From contig ONDH01000008.1 of assembly GCA_900316505.1 (NCBI GenBank), positions 48,591 to 112,590 of the forward strand: a stretch of 64,000 bases of DNA, read 5' to 3'. Source of the DNA: an uncultured Prevotellaceae bacterium. GTDB lineage: Bacteria; Bacteroidota; Bacteroidia; Bacteroidales; Bacteroidaceae. A program made the translations under genes and the position numbers. The number at the start of each line of letters is the position of its first letter. Within the stretch, counting starts at the first letter, position 1. The notes under the pieces were generated by a model. The model saw only the letters and a list, made by a program, of their open reading frames with translations, was not told where the DNA came from and made no database searches. This document shows positions 18,099 to 27,360 of the stretch, piece by piece.

Positions 18099-19988
18099 TT
18101 AAGCATTATGCATTATCTTAAATGGTTTGTACTCTTTGCCGTTGCCTTCGAAGTCAGCATTCTTGAAGTACTCCACAAAGGTGAGTCGCATCGGGTGCAC
18201 GAACGATGAAATCATGCAGAGACCGAAGTTGATGCCGTGTCCGAAGAGCAGGATGATGAGCATGACGAGTTCGTGAACGACTGGCACATCAGGACTCATC
18301 TCCATTGCCAACTGATTGAACACAGAGCCAAGCACACCTCCTGTAAGTCCGAGCGCAAAGAGACGGATGTAACTCAACAGGTCACCGAGCAATCCTGTGG
18401 ACATGCCATATGTTGCCCATATGCCACCACCGAAGTTGCTTCCCACACCCAGTGCCTTACCAAGAGCAGAATCTTTCTTGTAGGCGTTAGGATTGTTGAG
18501 GAAGAAAATGCCAAAAGCTGACAGGGCAATGAGGGCATAGAACACATACTGGACGGGCTGTGACCATTCCACGCCGAAGAGCGGGAAACCGAAGAGGAGT
18601 GTTGCACTGAGCAGTGCCACCACCCATGAGAACTTGCCAACACCATAGATGAATCCATAGTTCTTCACCGCTTTGCAACCCGCCAGCGTCATGCCAAGTA
18701 GCACCTGGATGAGACCGATAATGACGGAAATGACCATCATAGGTGAATAACCGAAGAAGCTCTCCTTCATCGAGTCGTTGATGAAGTAAGGCTGCATGGG
18801 TTTGATGAACTCCCAATCAACTGTGGCAAGGTCTATACCGAAGAAGGTGCCTGTGATGAATCCACATATGCAGGTCATGCCACCGAGCAATGCACCGAGC
18901 TTACCGTATTTCGCCAAATTAGGCTTGGTAAAGATGATGGCGATGCTGGCTGCAAGAATCAGCAAACCGTAACCCATATCGCCCATGCAGAGTCCGAAGA
19001 AGAGCATGAAGAATGGAGCAAAGAACGGCAACGGATCAATGTCGTGATAGTTGGGCAAAGAATACATGCGCAGAATCGGTTCGAAGAGCGACGAGAATTT
19101 GTCGTTCTTGATTTGGATTGGCACATTATCGTCGAATGCAGGATTTTCCAATTCGTAGTAGATGTGCTGCTTTTCGAGGTAGTCCACCACCCTGTCGGCA
19201 TTCTCTTTCAGTGTCCAACCAATCATCAACTTCACAGCGCCTTCGACCAGATTCTCATTGCTTAGATGTACTTTTGAGAGCTGGATATCGTTTTCGTTGG
19301 CTAACTGTCCAGCTTCAATGGAAGCACGGTCAACGGCATTCACTTGCAACATCTGCTCATGGATGCTTGCCAACTGCTCACTGAGCACTTTCCGCTTCTC
19401 CTGATAGACGGAGAGGGACTCCTCTGGCAAGAAGAGCCTTTCTGCGGTGATTTCAGGTTCTGTTTCCTCGTTGGAGAAAGCAACGAAATAAGTCTTTTTG
19501 TTGATTTCGTTGATAGGTGTGGCGAAATACTTCTCGCCCCACTCTGCTTTATACATCTTATTATTAACAGCATAGAAGTATGGCTTGTAGCCTGACTTCT
19601 CCAACTGTTGGATGCTCTTCCAGCTGAATTCGCCAAAAGGTTCCAACTGACTGATGGCGTCGTCAGTAGCATCGATGCCGTGTTTTACGCTGTTCTCTTC
19701 TTGAAGCAGACGTTCCACCGTGTCTATCAGTGCCAACCCCTTTGAAGCATCTGCTGGTTGAGGCGTGTAAGTGGCATCTGATTCGTATGAATCAACGGCA
19801 AAATCAAGAGCCTTGAGTGCTTCTTTGTAACGCACGGCAAGGTCTATACCTGCCTGCAGCTCATCACTGGTGGCACCCTGTTGCAGTTCGTCCACATGGA
19901 TGACTCCCAACTCACGAATGTCGGCAATGAACTGTTCATATTCACTTGCAGTGACAAGGAAGGTCAGTTTTTTCATGTCTTGTATCAT
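18099..19988 (-). CDS. atpI: V-type ATPase subunit I (a-type stator)
   Basis: Stator subunit that links the peripheral stalk to the ion channel. The first half (about 1-310) is a long soluble, coiled-coil-rich region. The second half holds seven or eight membrane segments, including LPFFAPFFMLFFGLCMGDMGYGL and GLLGDLLSYIRLFALGLTGGVLG, where the conserved Arg faces the rotor Glu. The length of 629 aa is normal. It overlaps the end of atpD by four bases. Confidence 0.95.
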   Translation of the reverse strand: MIQDMKKLTFLVTASEYEQFIADIRELGVIHVDELQQGATSDELQAGIDLAVRYKEALKALDFAVDSYESDATYTPQPADASKGLALIDTVERLLQEENSVKHGIDATDDAISQLEPFGEFSWKSIQQLEKSGYKPYFYAVNNKMYKAEWGEKYFATPINEINKKTYFVAFSNEETEPEITAERLFLPEESLSVYQEKRKVLSEQLASIHEQMLQVNAVDRASIEAGQLANENDIQLSKVHLSNENLVEGAVKLMIGWTLKENADRVVDYLEKQHIYYELENPAFDDNVPIQIKNDKFSSLFEPILRMYSLPNYHDIDPLPFFAPFFMLFFGLCMGDMGYGLLILAASIAIIFTKPNLAKYGKLGALLGGMTCICGFITGTFFGIDLATVDWEFIKPMQPYFINDSMKESFFGYSPMMVISVIIGLIQVLLGMTLAGCKAVKNYGFIYGVGKFSWVVALLSATLLFGFPLFGVEWSQPVQYVFYALIALSAFGIFFLNNPNAYKKDSALGKALGVGSNFGGGIWATYGMSTGLLGDLLSYIRLFALGLTGGVLGSVFNQLAMEMSPDVPVVHELVMLIILLFGHGINFGLCMISSFVHPMRLTFVEYFKNADFEGNGKEYKPFKIMHNA

Positions 19989-20629
19989 ACCGCAACAACC
20001 TCCTTTCTTGCAGAAGAATCATTCTCTTCTTCCTCTTTCTTCTTTCTCGCCTCTTGAAGAGACTTCAGAATCTTTTGTGATGACTTGGAGAGGTTCTCCT
20101 CGTCTTCCATGAATCGCTTGATTTTTCGTATTGCCTCTTGATATCCTGGTATCTGGACTTTCTCAAAGAGATTGACCTTTTGTGTGGTCTTTCTACGTGC
20201 ATGATCAAGAAGACCAAGCTTGGCAATGACGAATTCACGCTCCACAGCTGTCTTGGCAAGTCCCTGCAAGAGATTGATGCCATCAAAGTACCACTTCGGT
20301 GCAGAAAAAAGTCCGAAGGGTTTCACGTCCAATTCGATATTCAGCAGCACTGGCACTCGAACACCTGCCACTTTCTTCACATCGAGCTGTACGTCTTTCA
20401 GGCTGACCAGTGACGCATCAAATTCACCCCATAGGGCATACATTGACTCGTAGCCACCAATCTGACTCTGCAGTTTCTTCTCCAAGGCCTCCGCTTCCTC
20501 CTTGCTTCGCTTCACCTCAAGACGCAACGCCGTCTCCTTATTCTTAATGATAGGCAACGTGCGCTGACGCATCTTGAGGTTCTTCTCAATCTGCTGGAGC
20601 GATGTCTTGTTATATTGAAACTTTATCAT
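19985..20629 (-). CDS. atpD: V-type ATPase subunit D (central stalk)
   Basis: Central rotor shaft, equivalent to gamma of F-ATPases. The 214 residues are almost wholly long coiled coils at the two ends (about 8-65 and 125-205), with a short beta hairpin in the middle. The N-terminus FQYNKTSLQQIEKNLKMRQRTLPIIKNKE fits the family pattern KxxLxxLkxxlxxaxrgxxlLkxKrd. The C-terminal tail is Lys/Glu rich. A hairpin-forming heptad repeat separates it from atpB. Confidence 0.92.
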   Translation of the reverse strand: MIKFQYNKTSLQQIEKNLKMRQRTLPIIKNKETALRLEVKRSKEEAEALEKKLQSQIGGYESMYALWGEFDASLVSLKDVQLDVKKVAGVRVPVLLNIELDVKPFGLFSAPKWYFDGINLLQGLAKTAVEREFVIAKLGLLDHARRKTTQKVNLFEKVQIPGYQEAIRKIKRFMEDEENLSKSSQKILKSLQEARKKKEEEENDSSARKEVVAV

Positions 20630-20640
20630 AATGGATATTT

Positions 20641-20736
20641 TAATGAGGAATTAGGAGTTAGGAATTAGGAATTGATACCTGCCATGAGCATGCATGACAT
20701 TCAATTCCTCATTCCTAATTCCTCATTCCTAATTCC
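20641..20736. repeat. Heptad-repeat hairpin between atpB and atpD
   Basis: Left arm 20641-20675 and right arm 20701-20736 are built of GGAATTA / GGAGTTA / GGAATGA heptads in opposite orientation and can pair over more than 25 bases. The right arm runs into the atpB 3' end and supplies its last Asn codon and TAG stop. Confidence 0.75.
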
Positions 20737-22051
20737 AATAGATGTCTGTGAATTCTTTCTTGATGTTGACCTCTTCGAGCTTAAAGTACTTCTTGAAGAG
20801 AGACCATGTAACATCCAGCATTTCAGTCGTATCGAGATTGACGTCAATGGCAAGAAGTTTATCAGCATACTCTTTGGCGAAGTCGAGACAACGATTGTCG
20901 TAATCGGTCAAATCGAAACCATTCTCCATCTTTGTCTTAGCATTGGCTGCATCAGAATACAGACGGATGGCAGCATTCATCACTTGTGAGTGGTCTTTAC
21001 GTGTCTTCTTACCAGACACGAGCTGCTTCAGACGAGACAATGAACGGAATGGGTCAACAATCACCTTACCGATATCGGAGTCACGACGCAGATAGAGCTG
21101 ACCCTCGGTGATGTAACCGGTGTTGTCAGGTACAGCATGCGTGATGTCACCACCTGAAAGTGTCGTCACGGCAATGATTGTGATAGAGCCACCACCAACA
21201 CTCTCTGGGAACTGAACAGCCTTCTCATAAATCTTTGCCAAGTCAGAATAGAGAGAACCTGGCATAGAGTCTTTCGATGGAATCTGATCCATACGGTTCG
21301 ACACGATAGAGAGTGAGTCAGCGTATGACGTCATGTCTGTCAGGAGCACCAGCACCGTCTCATGCTTCTCCACTGCAAAATATTCAGCAGCTGTCAAAGC
21401 CATGTCTGGCACAAGCAGACGCTCCACAGCTGGGTCTTCTGTGGTGTTCATGAAAGCGATGATACGGTCGAGGGCACCAGCGTTGGAGAACGTGTTCTTG
21501 AAGAAATAGTAGTCATCGTTGGTCATACCCATACCACCGAGGATAATCTTGTCCACCTTGGCACGGAGAGCCACAAGTGCCATCACCTCATTGAATGGTT
21601 GGTCGGGGTCTGCGAAGAAAGGAATCTTCTGACCTGACACCAACGTGTTGTTCAAGTCGATACCAGCGATACCTGTTGCGATCAGTTCAGATGGCTGCTT
21701 ACGACGAACAGGGTTCACAGAAGGACCACCGATTTCCACTTCCTTACCCTCAATTTCAGGTCCACCATCAATTGGGTTACCATAGGCATTAAAGAAACGT
21801 CCAGCCAACTGCTCACTCACCTTCAGTGAAGGAGCCTTACCGAGGAACACCACTTCCGCATTGGTGGGAATGCCGCCCGTACCTTCAAACACCTGCAATG
21901 TCACATCATCGCCGGCAATTTTCACCACCTGAGCCAACTTGCCGTTGATGGTGGCAAGTTCATCATATCCGACGCCCTTTGCTTTGAGGGAGACGGTAGC
22001 CTTTGTTATCTGACCAATCTTTGTGTATATTTTCTGAAAAGCTGTAGCCAT
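20729..22051 (-). CDS. atpB: V-type ATPase subunit B (non-catalytic)
   Basis: Non-catalytic subunit alternating with A in the V1 hexamer. The motif SELIATGIAGIDLNNTLVSGQKIPFFADP is the regulatory-site counterpart of the P-loop and lacks the GKT, as expected for B. Further typical segments are LTDMTSYADSLSIVSNRMDQIPSKDSMPGSLYSDLAKIYEKA and SLSRLKQLVSGKKTRKDH. At 440 aa it is full length, and it starts eight bases after atpA ends. Confidence 0.96.
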   Translation of the reverse strand: MATAFQKIYTKIGQITKATVSLKAKGVGYDELATINGKLAQVVKIAGDDVTLQVFEGTGGIPTNAEVVFLGKAPSLKVSEQLAGRFFNAYGNPIDGGPEIEGKEVEIGGPSVNPVRRKQPSELIATGIAGIDLNNTLVSGQKIPFFADPDQPFNEVMALVALRAKVDKIILGGMGMTNDDYYFFKNTFSNAGALDRIIAFMNTTEDPAVERLLVPDMALTAAEYFAVEKHETVLVLLTDMTSYADSLSIVSNRMDQIPSKDSMPGSLYSDLAKIYEKAVQFPESVGGGSITIIAVTTLSGGDITHAVPDNTGYITEGQLYLRRDSDIGKVIVDPFRSLSRLKQLVSGKKTRKDHSQVMNAAIRLYSDAANAKTKMENGFDLTDYDNRCLDFAKEYADKLLAIDVNLDTTEMLDVTWSLFKKYFKLEEVNIKKEFTDIYWN

Positions 22052-22059
22052 AGTACTCT

Positions 22060-23802
22060 TTATGCGGCAAGCATTGCCTTTATTTGTGAAACAAAGTCGT
22101 TATACTGTTCGCTCTTGAACTGTGAGTAGTTCATCTGCTTGCAGAGGTTGATGAGTTTACGGAAATAATCCACACACTCTTCAAAGTGTTCAAAATGGAA
22201 GTCTGCCTCGCATATCTCAGTCACCAAGTCGAGAATAGCCTCCTGACGTTCAATGGAAGTCACAGCATCCACCTCGTCGAATGCATCCTGCTGCAAAAGC
22301 ACGAAGTCGATAATTTCCGACTTCCAGAATACGATGTGATAATCCACTGGCACGCCGTCATCACCCAAGATGTTGATCTGCTCGGCAATCTCCTTACCGC
22401 GCTGCATACGAGTCTTCAGATTGAGCACCTTAGGAATCCACTTATCATTGATTTTCTTAGAGATGTATTCTGCAAATTCTGGATATTCCAGATACTTGGA
22501 ATATGAGTCGATTGGATTCACGGCAGGATAACGCTTCTTGTCCGCACGGTCTTGTTCCAATCCGTAGAAGCAACGAGCCACCTTCTTCGTGTTCTCAGTC
22601 ACTGGCTCTTTCAAGTTACCACCAGCAGGTGATACCGTTCCGATGAACGTGATGGAACCAATCTCACCGTTATTCAAATATACATAACCTGCACGTCCGT
22701 AGAAGTTACTGATCAGGGCACCCAAATCCATAGGGAAGGCGTCAGGACCAGGCAATTCTTCCATTCGGTTCGACATCTCACGAAGAGCCTGAGCCCAACG
22801 AGAAGTGGAGTCTGCCATCAACAGCACGCGCAATCCCATTGAACGATAATACTCTGCCATTGTCATAGCCGTATATACAGAGGCTTCACGAGCAGCAACA
22901 GGCATGTTAGACGTGTTGGCGATGATGATGGTACGCTCCATCAGTTTACGACCTGTATGTGGGTCATCCAATTCTGGGAACTCGGTGAAGATTTCCACCA
23001 CCTCGTTCGCACGTTCACCACAGGCGGCGATGATCACGATGTCAGCTTCCGCCTGCTTGGAAATGGCATGCTGAAGCACCGTCTTACCCGTACCGAATGG
23101 GCCAGGAATGAAGCCTGTACCCCCTTCCACAATGGGGTTGAATGTATCAATCGTACGCACACCCGTTTCGAGCAATTTGAACGGACGTGGTTTTTCCTTA
23201 TAGTTCGTCATGGCAAACTTTACAGGCCAGTGCTGCACCATGTCCACCTTCACTTCCGTGCCGTCCTCCTTTTCGAGTACAGCCACCACATCGTGAATCT
23301 TATATTTGCCAGCAGGCACGATGCTCTTCACCTTTGCCTTACCTTCCATCTGGAAAGGAGCCATGATTTTCAGTTTCTGCGAGTTCTCTTCCACCTCGCC
23401 GAGCCATGCAGAGCCTTCCACCTCGTCGCCCACCTTGGCAAGTGGAATGAAATCCCACTCACGATCCTTGTCGAGTGGTTCGGTGTACTGGCCACGCTTC
23501 AGGAAGACACCTTCCATCTTGTCGAGGTCATTCTGCAGACCATCATAATTCTTGGACAACATGCCTGGACCCAACTGCACTTCAAGCATGTGTCCTGTAA
23601 ATTCGGCTGGTGCACCAACTCTCAATCCACGTGTTGATTCAAACACCTGAACATACACGTCACTGCCCACCACTTTGATGACCTCGCTCATCAACTTGTC
23701 ACCACCTGTCTCAATATAACAGATTTCGCCCTGTTTCACAGGACCATCGACAGCCAATGTCACCATGTTGGCAATAACGCCACTAACAGTTCCTTTTGTC
23801 AT
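22060..23802 (-). CDS. atpA: V-type ATPase subunit A (catalytic)
   Basis: Catalytic subunit of the V1 head. The Walker A GPFGTGKTVLQHAISK is at about 238-253, and the non-homologous insertion that separates V-type A from F-type beta lies before it (about 110-200). Also present are AACGERANEVVEIFTEFPEL and LLMADSTSRWAQALREMSNRMEELPG. The 580 aa length is right for the family. It lies between the DUF2764 gene and atpB. Confidence 0.97.
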   Translation of the reverse strand: MTKGTVSGVIANMVTLAVDGPVKQGEICYIETGGDKLMSEVIKVVGSDVYVQVFESTRGLRVGAPAEFTGHMLEVQLGPGMLSKNYDGLQNDLDKMEGVFLKRGQYTEPLDKDREWDFIPLAKVGDEVEGSAWLGEVEENSQKLKIMAPFQMEGKAKVKSIVPAGKYKIHDVVAVLEKEDGTEVKVDMVQHWPVKFAMTNYKEKPRPFKLLETGVRTIDTFNPIVEGGTGFIPGPFGTGKTVLQHAISKQAEADIVIIAACGERANEVVEIFTEFPELDDPHTGRKLMERTIIIANTSNMPVAAREASVYTAMTMAEYYRSMGLRVLLMADSTSRWAQALREMSNRMEELPGPDAFPMDLGALISNFYGRAGYVYLNNGEIGSITFIGTVSPAGGNLKEPVTENTKKVARCFYGLEQDRADKKRYPAVNPIDSYSKYLEYPEFAEYISKKINDKWIPKVLNLKTRMQRGKEIAEQINILGDDGVPVDYHIVFWKSEIIDFVLLQQDAFDEVDAVTSIERQEAILDLVTEICEADFHFEHFEECVDYFRKLINLCKQMNYSQFKSEQYNDFVSQIKAMLAA

Positions 23803-23827
23803 ATTTTGTTGTTTTTATTTATTCTTA

Positions 23828-24709
23828 TTACACGGATTCAGCAATCATGTTTCTCACATGTGCTGCTTTTGCAACAAATTCTTCCGGCACACGTGCTTCC
23901 CCTCTCAGGTTTTCAATAATCTGACGGAAAGTTTGCTTGCCAGTTTCCACATCCAACTTGTCCCAACGAGCCAGCATGTCAAGTTTGCAGAGATAAGCGA
24001 ACACAGCCTCAATCGAAAAGACGTTAAAGAAAGTCTTCTCTTCCAGCCACAGCCACTTGAAGGCATCCATCTTTTTCTCCTTTTCCACAGGGTCTTCACA
24101 CTCCACTATCTTCATCAGGTCTGCCACATAGTCATATTCAGCTGTCAGATTGAAATCCTTCGTGTTGTTTGTCAGAATCATCTCTGTTACCTCATCATCG
24201 CCTTGAATGTAATCTGCCACATTCCAGCCGTTCTTGCGAGCCAAGAACGCCGTGAGAATGTTGGCGATGTCGAGATTGAGCTTATACCATTGACGTACCA
24301 TCTTGTTCGGACAAGTCTCAATGGCATACTGATAGAACTTGTAGAGCATGTCGTCTTCAGGAAAGTAGCCTTCCTTATCTTTATTATATGCATGTTCACG
24401 CGCGAACATACTCATAAAAGAAGGATATCGGTGAACGTTGAAATTCATCTCCCTTGCAGAAGTCATCAAATCGACATACTGTTCCATGATCAGGTTGCCA
24501 TTCATGTCGATTTCCGCGTTCGGATTCTTCAGCAACTTCACGAGGTTTGCACAGTCGTTCTTGAGGAAGAAATAGTAGATCACTTTCTTGTCGGCATCCG
24601 ACAGAACAGCATCCAGTTCTTCTCTCAAGTCTTCCATGCTGACTCCCCGCTTCGTATCTTCCAGCGTGATGTCGGGCAGACCTGCCATTAAACAATAGTA
24701 ATTACCCAT
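23828..24709 (-). CDS. DUF2764 protein of the V-ATPase operon
   Basis: A 293-residue soluble, largely helical protein that starts MGNYYCLMAGLPDITLED, the DUF2764 signature. The family occurs almost only inside bacterial V-ATPase operons that lack obvious genes for subunits C and F, as here. Its place between atpE and atpA suggests a stalk component, perhaps standing in for subunit C; this is inference. Repeated aromatic/acidic helices (AFKWLWLEEKTFFNVFS, FKWL/WDKLD) recall the helical layout of subunit C. The intergenic distances of 3 and 25 bases support co-translation. Confidence 0.9.
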   Translation of the reverse strand: MGNYYCLMAGLPDITLEDTKRGVSMEDLREELDAVLSDADKKVIYYFFLKNDCANLVKLLKNPNAEIDMNGNLIMEQYVDLMTSAREMNFNVHRYPSFMSMFAREHAYNKDKEGYFPEDDMLYKFYQYAIETCPNKMVRQWYKLNLDIANILTAFLARKNGWNVADYIQGDDEVTEMILTNNTKDFNLTAEYDYVADLMKIVECEDPVEKEKKMDAFKWLWLEEKTFFNVFSIEAVFAYLCKLDMLARWDKLDVETGKQTFRQIIENLRGEARVPEEFVAKAAHVRNMIAESV

Positions 24710-24712
24710 AGC

Positions 24713-25303
24713 TTAGAAAATCATTTCCACCAATTGTGGACGCAAGAAATTCTTGAAGTATTCCTCAAACTCTGCCTCACCGAAATTCACCTTGTAAGCA
24801 CCGTCGGCTGGCTGCACAGTGAAAAGCGCCTTCTTGCCGTTCACCTCTTCAATGGTCACACCCTTATCGAGGAGTGCTTTCGCCTTTTTCGCAAACAGAG
24901 CCTTCAAACTTGCTGCATCCTCAGTGCTGATTACAATATCCTCTTGTGCACCCCATTTCTCTGCCAACTTCAATACGAACTCATTGATGAATTCCTTATT
25001 GCCAGTGAGGTCTGAGGTTGCTTCCTTCACCACCTTGTCACCAACCACGTTGGCAATCTCACTTTTCAAGGCATTGAGAGCCTGAGCGGCATACATCTTG
25101 ATTTCGCTCTTCATGTTCTCCTCCATACCCTGTACATTTTTCTTGGCACTTGCCTCAATCTCTACAGCCTGTGCCTTTGCATCAGCAACAATCTTAGCAG
25201 CCTTTTCATTGGCAGCGGCAATGATTTTTTCCGCTTCTGCATTGCCCTTCTCCACTCCTTCCTTCAGGAGCTTCTCTGTCAATTCTTGAATCTTATTTTC
25301 CAT
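24713..25303 (-). CDS. atpE: V-type ATPase subunit E (peripheral stalk)
   Basis: Peripheral-stalk subunit. The N-terminal half (about 1-100) is a long Ala/Glu/Lys coiled coil (GNAEAEKIIAAANEKAAKIV), and the C-terminal half is a compact alpha/beta domain that binds the V1 head, ending FLRPQLVEMIF. The 196 aa length fits. It is the first gene of the operon (E-DUF2764-A-B-D-I-K), 32 bases behind the promoter box. No separate subunit G/H gene is visible. Confidence 0.92.
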   Translation of the reverse strand: MENKIQELTEKLLKEGVEKGNAEAEKIIAAANEKAAKIVADAKAQAVEIEASAKKNVQGMEENMKSEIKMYAAQALNALKSEIANVVGDKVVKEATSDLTGNKEFINEFVLKLAEKWGAQEDIVISTEDAASLKALFAKKAKALLDKGVTIEEVNGKKALFTVQPADGAYKVNFGEAEFEEYFKNFLRPQLVEMIF

Positions 25304-25334
25304 ATTTAAAAAGGTGTTTATACATATTTCGGTA

Positions 25335-25342
25335 CAAATTTA
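25335..25342 (-). promoter_or_regulatory. -7 box for the V-ATPase operon
   Basis: TAAATTTG on the minus strand, 32 bases before atpE. It is back to back with an identical box on the plus strand (25397-25404). Confidence 0.65.
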
Positions 25343-25396
25343 AGGAAAAAAATCACATACTTCACCATGCATTTGTACAAAATCGTTCTTTTTCCG

Positions 25397-25404
25397 TAAA
25401 TTTG
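25397..25404 (+). promoter_or_regulatory. -7 box for the M15 peptidase gene
   Basis: TAAATTTG, 30 bases before the start codon, divergent from the V-ATPase promoter. Confidence 0.65.
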
Positions 25405-25433
25405 CTACCTGATAATATAAAAATGGTACGAAA

Positions 25434-26147
25434 ATGAAGTATTTATCACTTTCAATTTTAGTCATTCTTCTTTGTTCATTCACCACTCCTGACGAGACGC
25501 AGACCCTCCGCGAGTGGACACCTGCAGCAGTTGTCAGCGATGAAGCAGTAAAGGCATATTCTCTTGACTCATGCTTCCATGCTTATCCCATCAGCGACGC
25601 CATATTCACTCGCATGCAAGGAAAATCCTTCAAAAAAAACTGCACCATTCCACGCTCAACCTTGCGCTACTTACGGGTTCTCCATCGCAACGTTGATGGT
25701 AAGACACAGCTTGGTGAAATCGTATGCAACCAATCTATAGCTAACGATTTGCTTGATATATTCCGACAGCTCTACAAACAAGGTTACAAGATAGAGCGCA
25801 TCACCCTCATCGATGACTATGATGCCGATGACGAGCGAAGCATGTCGCTTAACAACACTTCATGCTTCAACTTTCGAGTTGTGAGTGGAACCACAAAACT
25901 CTCCAAGCATGCACAGGGACTTGCCATCGACATCAATCCTCTCTACAACCCATACATTCACCTCAATAACGGCAAAGTAGAGCCTGCCAACGGAAAACCC
26001 TATGCCACCAACCGTACCGCCAATCGCAAGTTGCCAGTACCTTTCATCAACACATCCGACCTCTGTTATCGCCTGTTCATCCAACACGGTTTTCGTTGGG
26101 GAGGTGCGTGGAAGACTGTCAAAGACTACCAACATTTTGAGAAATAA
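25434..26147 (+). CDS. Exported M15-family peptidoglycan peptidase
   Basis: Predicted zinc L,D- or D,D-peptidase acting on peptidoglycan, close to the M15_4 (VanY / L-alanyl-D-glutamate peptidase) group. An N-terminal signal is present (MKYLSLSILVILLCSFTTP). The zinc ligands are visible in SKHAQGLAIDINP (His and Asp) and in the final YQHFEK (His). The Arg/Ser-rich segment before them (NFRVVSGTTKLSKH) fits the substrate pocket. The 237 aa length is typical. The exact bond cleaved cannot be decided from sequence. Confidence 0.85.
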   Translation: MKYLSLSILVILLCSFTTPDETQTLREWTPAAVVSDEAVKAYSLDSCFHAYPISDAIFTRMQGKSFKKNCTIPRSTLRYLRVLHRNVDGKTQLGEIVCNQSIANDLLDIFRQLYKQGYKIERITLIDDYDADDERSMSLNNTSCFNFRVVSGTTKLSKHAQGLAIDINPLYNPYIHLNNGKVEPANGKPYATNRTANRKLPVPFINTSDLCYRLFIQHGFRWGGAWKTVKDYQHFEK

Positions 26148-26176
26148 AAGGAAACTCTAAAAGGGTCTCCATACAC

Positions 26177-26210
26177 AAGAGAGGGATGCAATTTCTGCAT
26201 TCCTCTTTCT
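26177..26210 (+). terminator. Terminator of the M15 peptidase gene
   Basis: AGAGGGATGCA pairs with TGCATTCCTCT (one G-T pair) around a five-base loop, followed by T-rich sequence. Confidence 0.7.
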
Positions 26211-26359
26211 GTTTTCATACTCTTTCCATACTCCCCGAATCTCCTTGATTTCTCCTCCGCTCTTTCTGTTAAGTCATCACACCCAACAGTGCGAGCACAT
26301 CTCAACAATCCCTTGCAGTGTAACACCAACCCATTTGTGTTGATTACACAAAATTATTT

Positions 26360-26559
26360 AGCTTGAATACAAATTTCAATTTGGCTTGAAGACACCAATT
26401 TGTATTCAAGCCAAATCGAGTTTTGTATTCAAGCCAAATTGAAATTTGTATTCAAGCTAAAGTGAAAGTTGTATTCAAGCTAAAGTAGAAAGAGTATTCA
26501 CGCTAAAGTAGAAAGAGTATTCACGCTAAAGTAGAAAGAGTATTCACGCTAAAGTGTTT
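26360..26559. repeat. Tandem array, 23-bp period, with internal inversion (array B)
   Basis: Six full units begin at 26403, 26426, 26449, 26472, 26495 and 26518, each starting TATTCAAG or TATTCACG, plus a partial seventh at 26541. On the left the orientation flips: 26370-26392 is an inverted copy and 26361-26369 a partial one. Segments 26370-26389 and 26429-26448 are perfect 20-base reverse complements. The units grade from CCAAAT to CTAAAG types, so the array grew by local duplication. The rest of the 26148-26836 gap shows only the terminator and the Fur-gene promoter. Confidence 0.85.
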
Positions 26560-26760
26560 AATGCTTTACGGCAACGCATCAAATGGATGATTTCACACAT
26601 GTTTTTGTGATTGCGAAAGCCATGTTTTTGTGTTACCCAAACACAAGCTTTCTGACTAAACTGTCGCAAGTTTTAGTTGATTGGAGTTAAAGGATTTAAG
26701 CAAATTGCGAAACTTTAGCAGATAACACGATTTTTTTAGTGCTAAATCAAAAATAATCCC

Positions 26761-26768
26761 TATCTTTG
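26761..26768 (+). promoter_or_regulatory. -7 box for the Fur-family gene
   Basis: TATCTTTG, 76 bases before the preferred start at 26837. Confidence 0.65.
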
Positions 26769-26836
26769 CGAGGTGTTAGAAAGATAGCACCAACATTTTG
26801 AGAATAAGCACATGCCCGAAGTGGCATTCTTGTATT

Positions 26837-27241
26837 ATGAATGATGAATTAGAACATCTCCTTGAACATCACGGCATCCGTCCCACGGCTGTCCGCATTC
26901 TCGTCTATCGAGCCATCCATCACCGTTCTGAAGCATTCTCGCTTGCCGATGTTGAGAACTGGCTTCCCGAGATGGATCGCTCCAGCATTTTCAGGGCGCT
27001 CAAGCTATTCACTGAGCACCAGCTTCTTCATGAAATAGATGATGGCTCGGGCATTTTTAAGTATTGTGTTTGCCGATGTGAAGGGAGCCATCATCTTAAC
27101 CATATTCATTTCGCATGCACCCGGTGCGGCAAGACCTATTGTCTGGAAGACCACACCATCCCCCTCGTTTCTTTACCCGATGGTTTTGAGACTCACGAAG
27201 TGGAATATATTGTCAAGGGAGTGTGTCCACGTTGCAAGTGA
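26837..27241 (+). CDS. Fur-family metal-dependent transcriptional regulator
   Basis: A 134-residue repressor with an N-terminal winged helix (GIRPTAVRILVYRAI, then MDRSSIFRALKLFTEHQLLHEI) and a C-terminal dimerisation domain. The metal-binding core is HHLNHIHFACTRCGKTYCLED, and a second CxxC is the terminal CPRCK, forming a structural Zn site. Which ligand it senses (Fe, Zn or peroxide) cannot be told from sequence, though the His-rich loop and short length recall Zur-like members. The ATG at 26837 is preferred to 26798 because the upstream residues are not family-like. It stands alone. Confidence 0.88.
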   Translation: MNDELEHLLEHHGIRPTAVRILVYRAIHHRSEAFSLADVENWLPEMDRSSIFRALKLFTEHQLLHEIDDGSGIFKYCVCRCEGSHHLNHIHFACTRCGKTYCLEDHTIPLVSLPDGFETHEVEYIVKGVCPRCK

Positions 27242-27317
27242 TAATATCGCAGAACGTGAAATAGGGCTGAAATGATTAAAATGAGTGAAGAAATTTGTTT
27301 ATTCTCCCACTTAGTCG

Positions 27318-27325
27318 TAACTTTG
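27318..27325 (+). promoter_or_regulatory. -7 box for proS
   Basis: TAACTTTG, 36 bases before the start codon. Confidence 0.65.
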
Positions 27326-27360
27326 CACTTTCATAGCAAAAGAAATTAAAACAACTAAAT

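Noticed and set aside
26360..26559. CRISPR array
   Set aside because: Units are contiguous with no unique spacers, and no cas gene is present. The same holds for arrays A, C and D.
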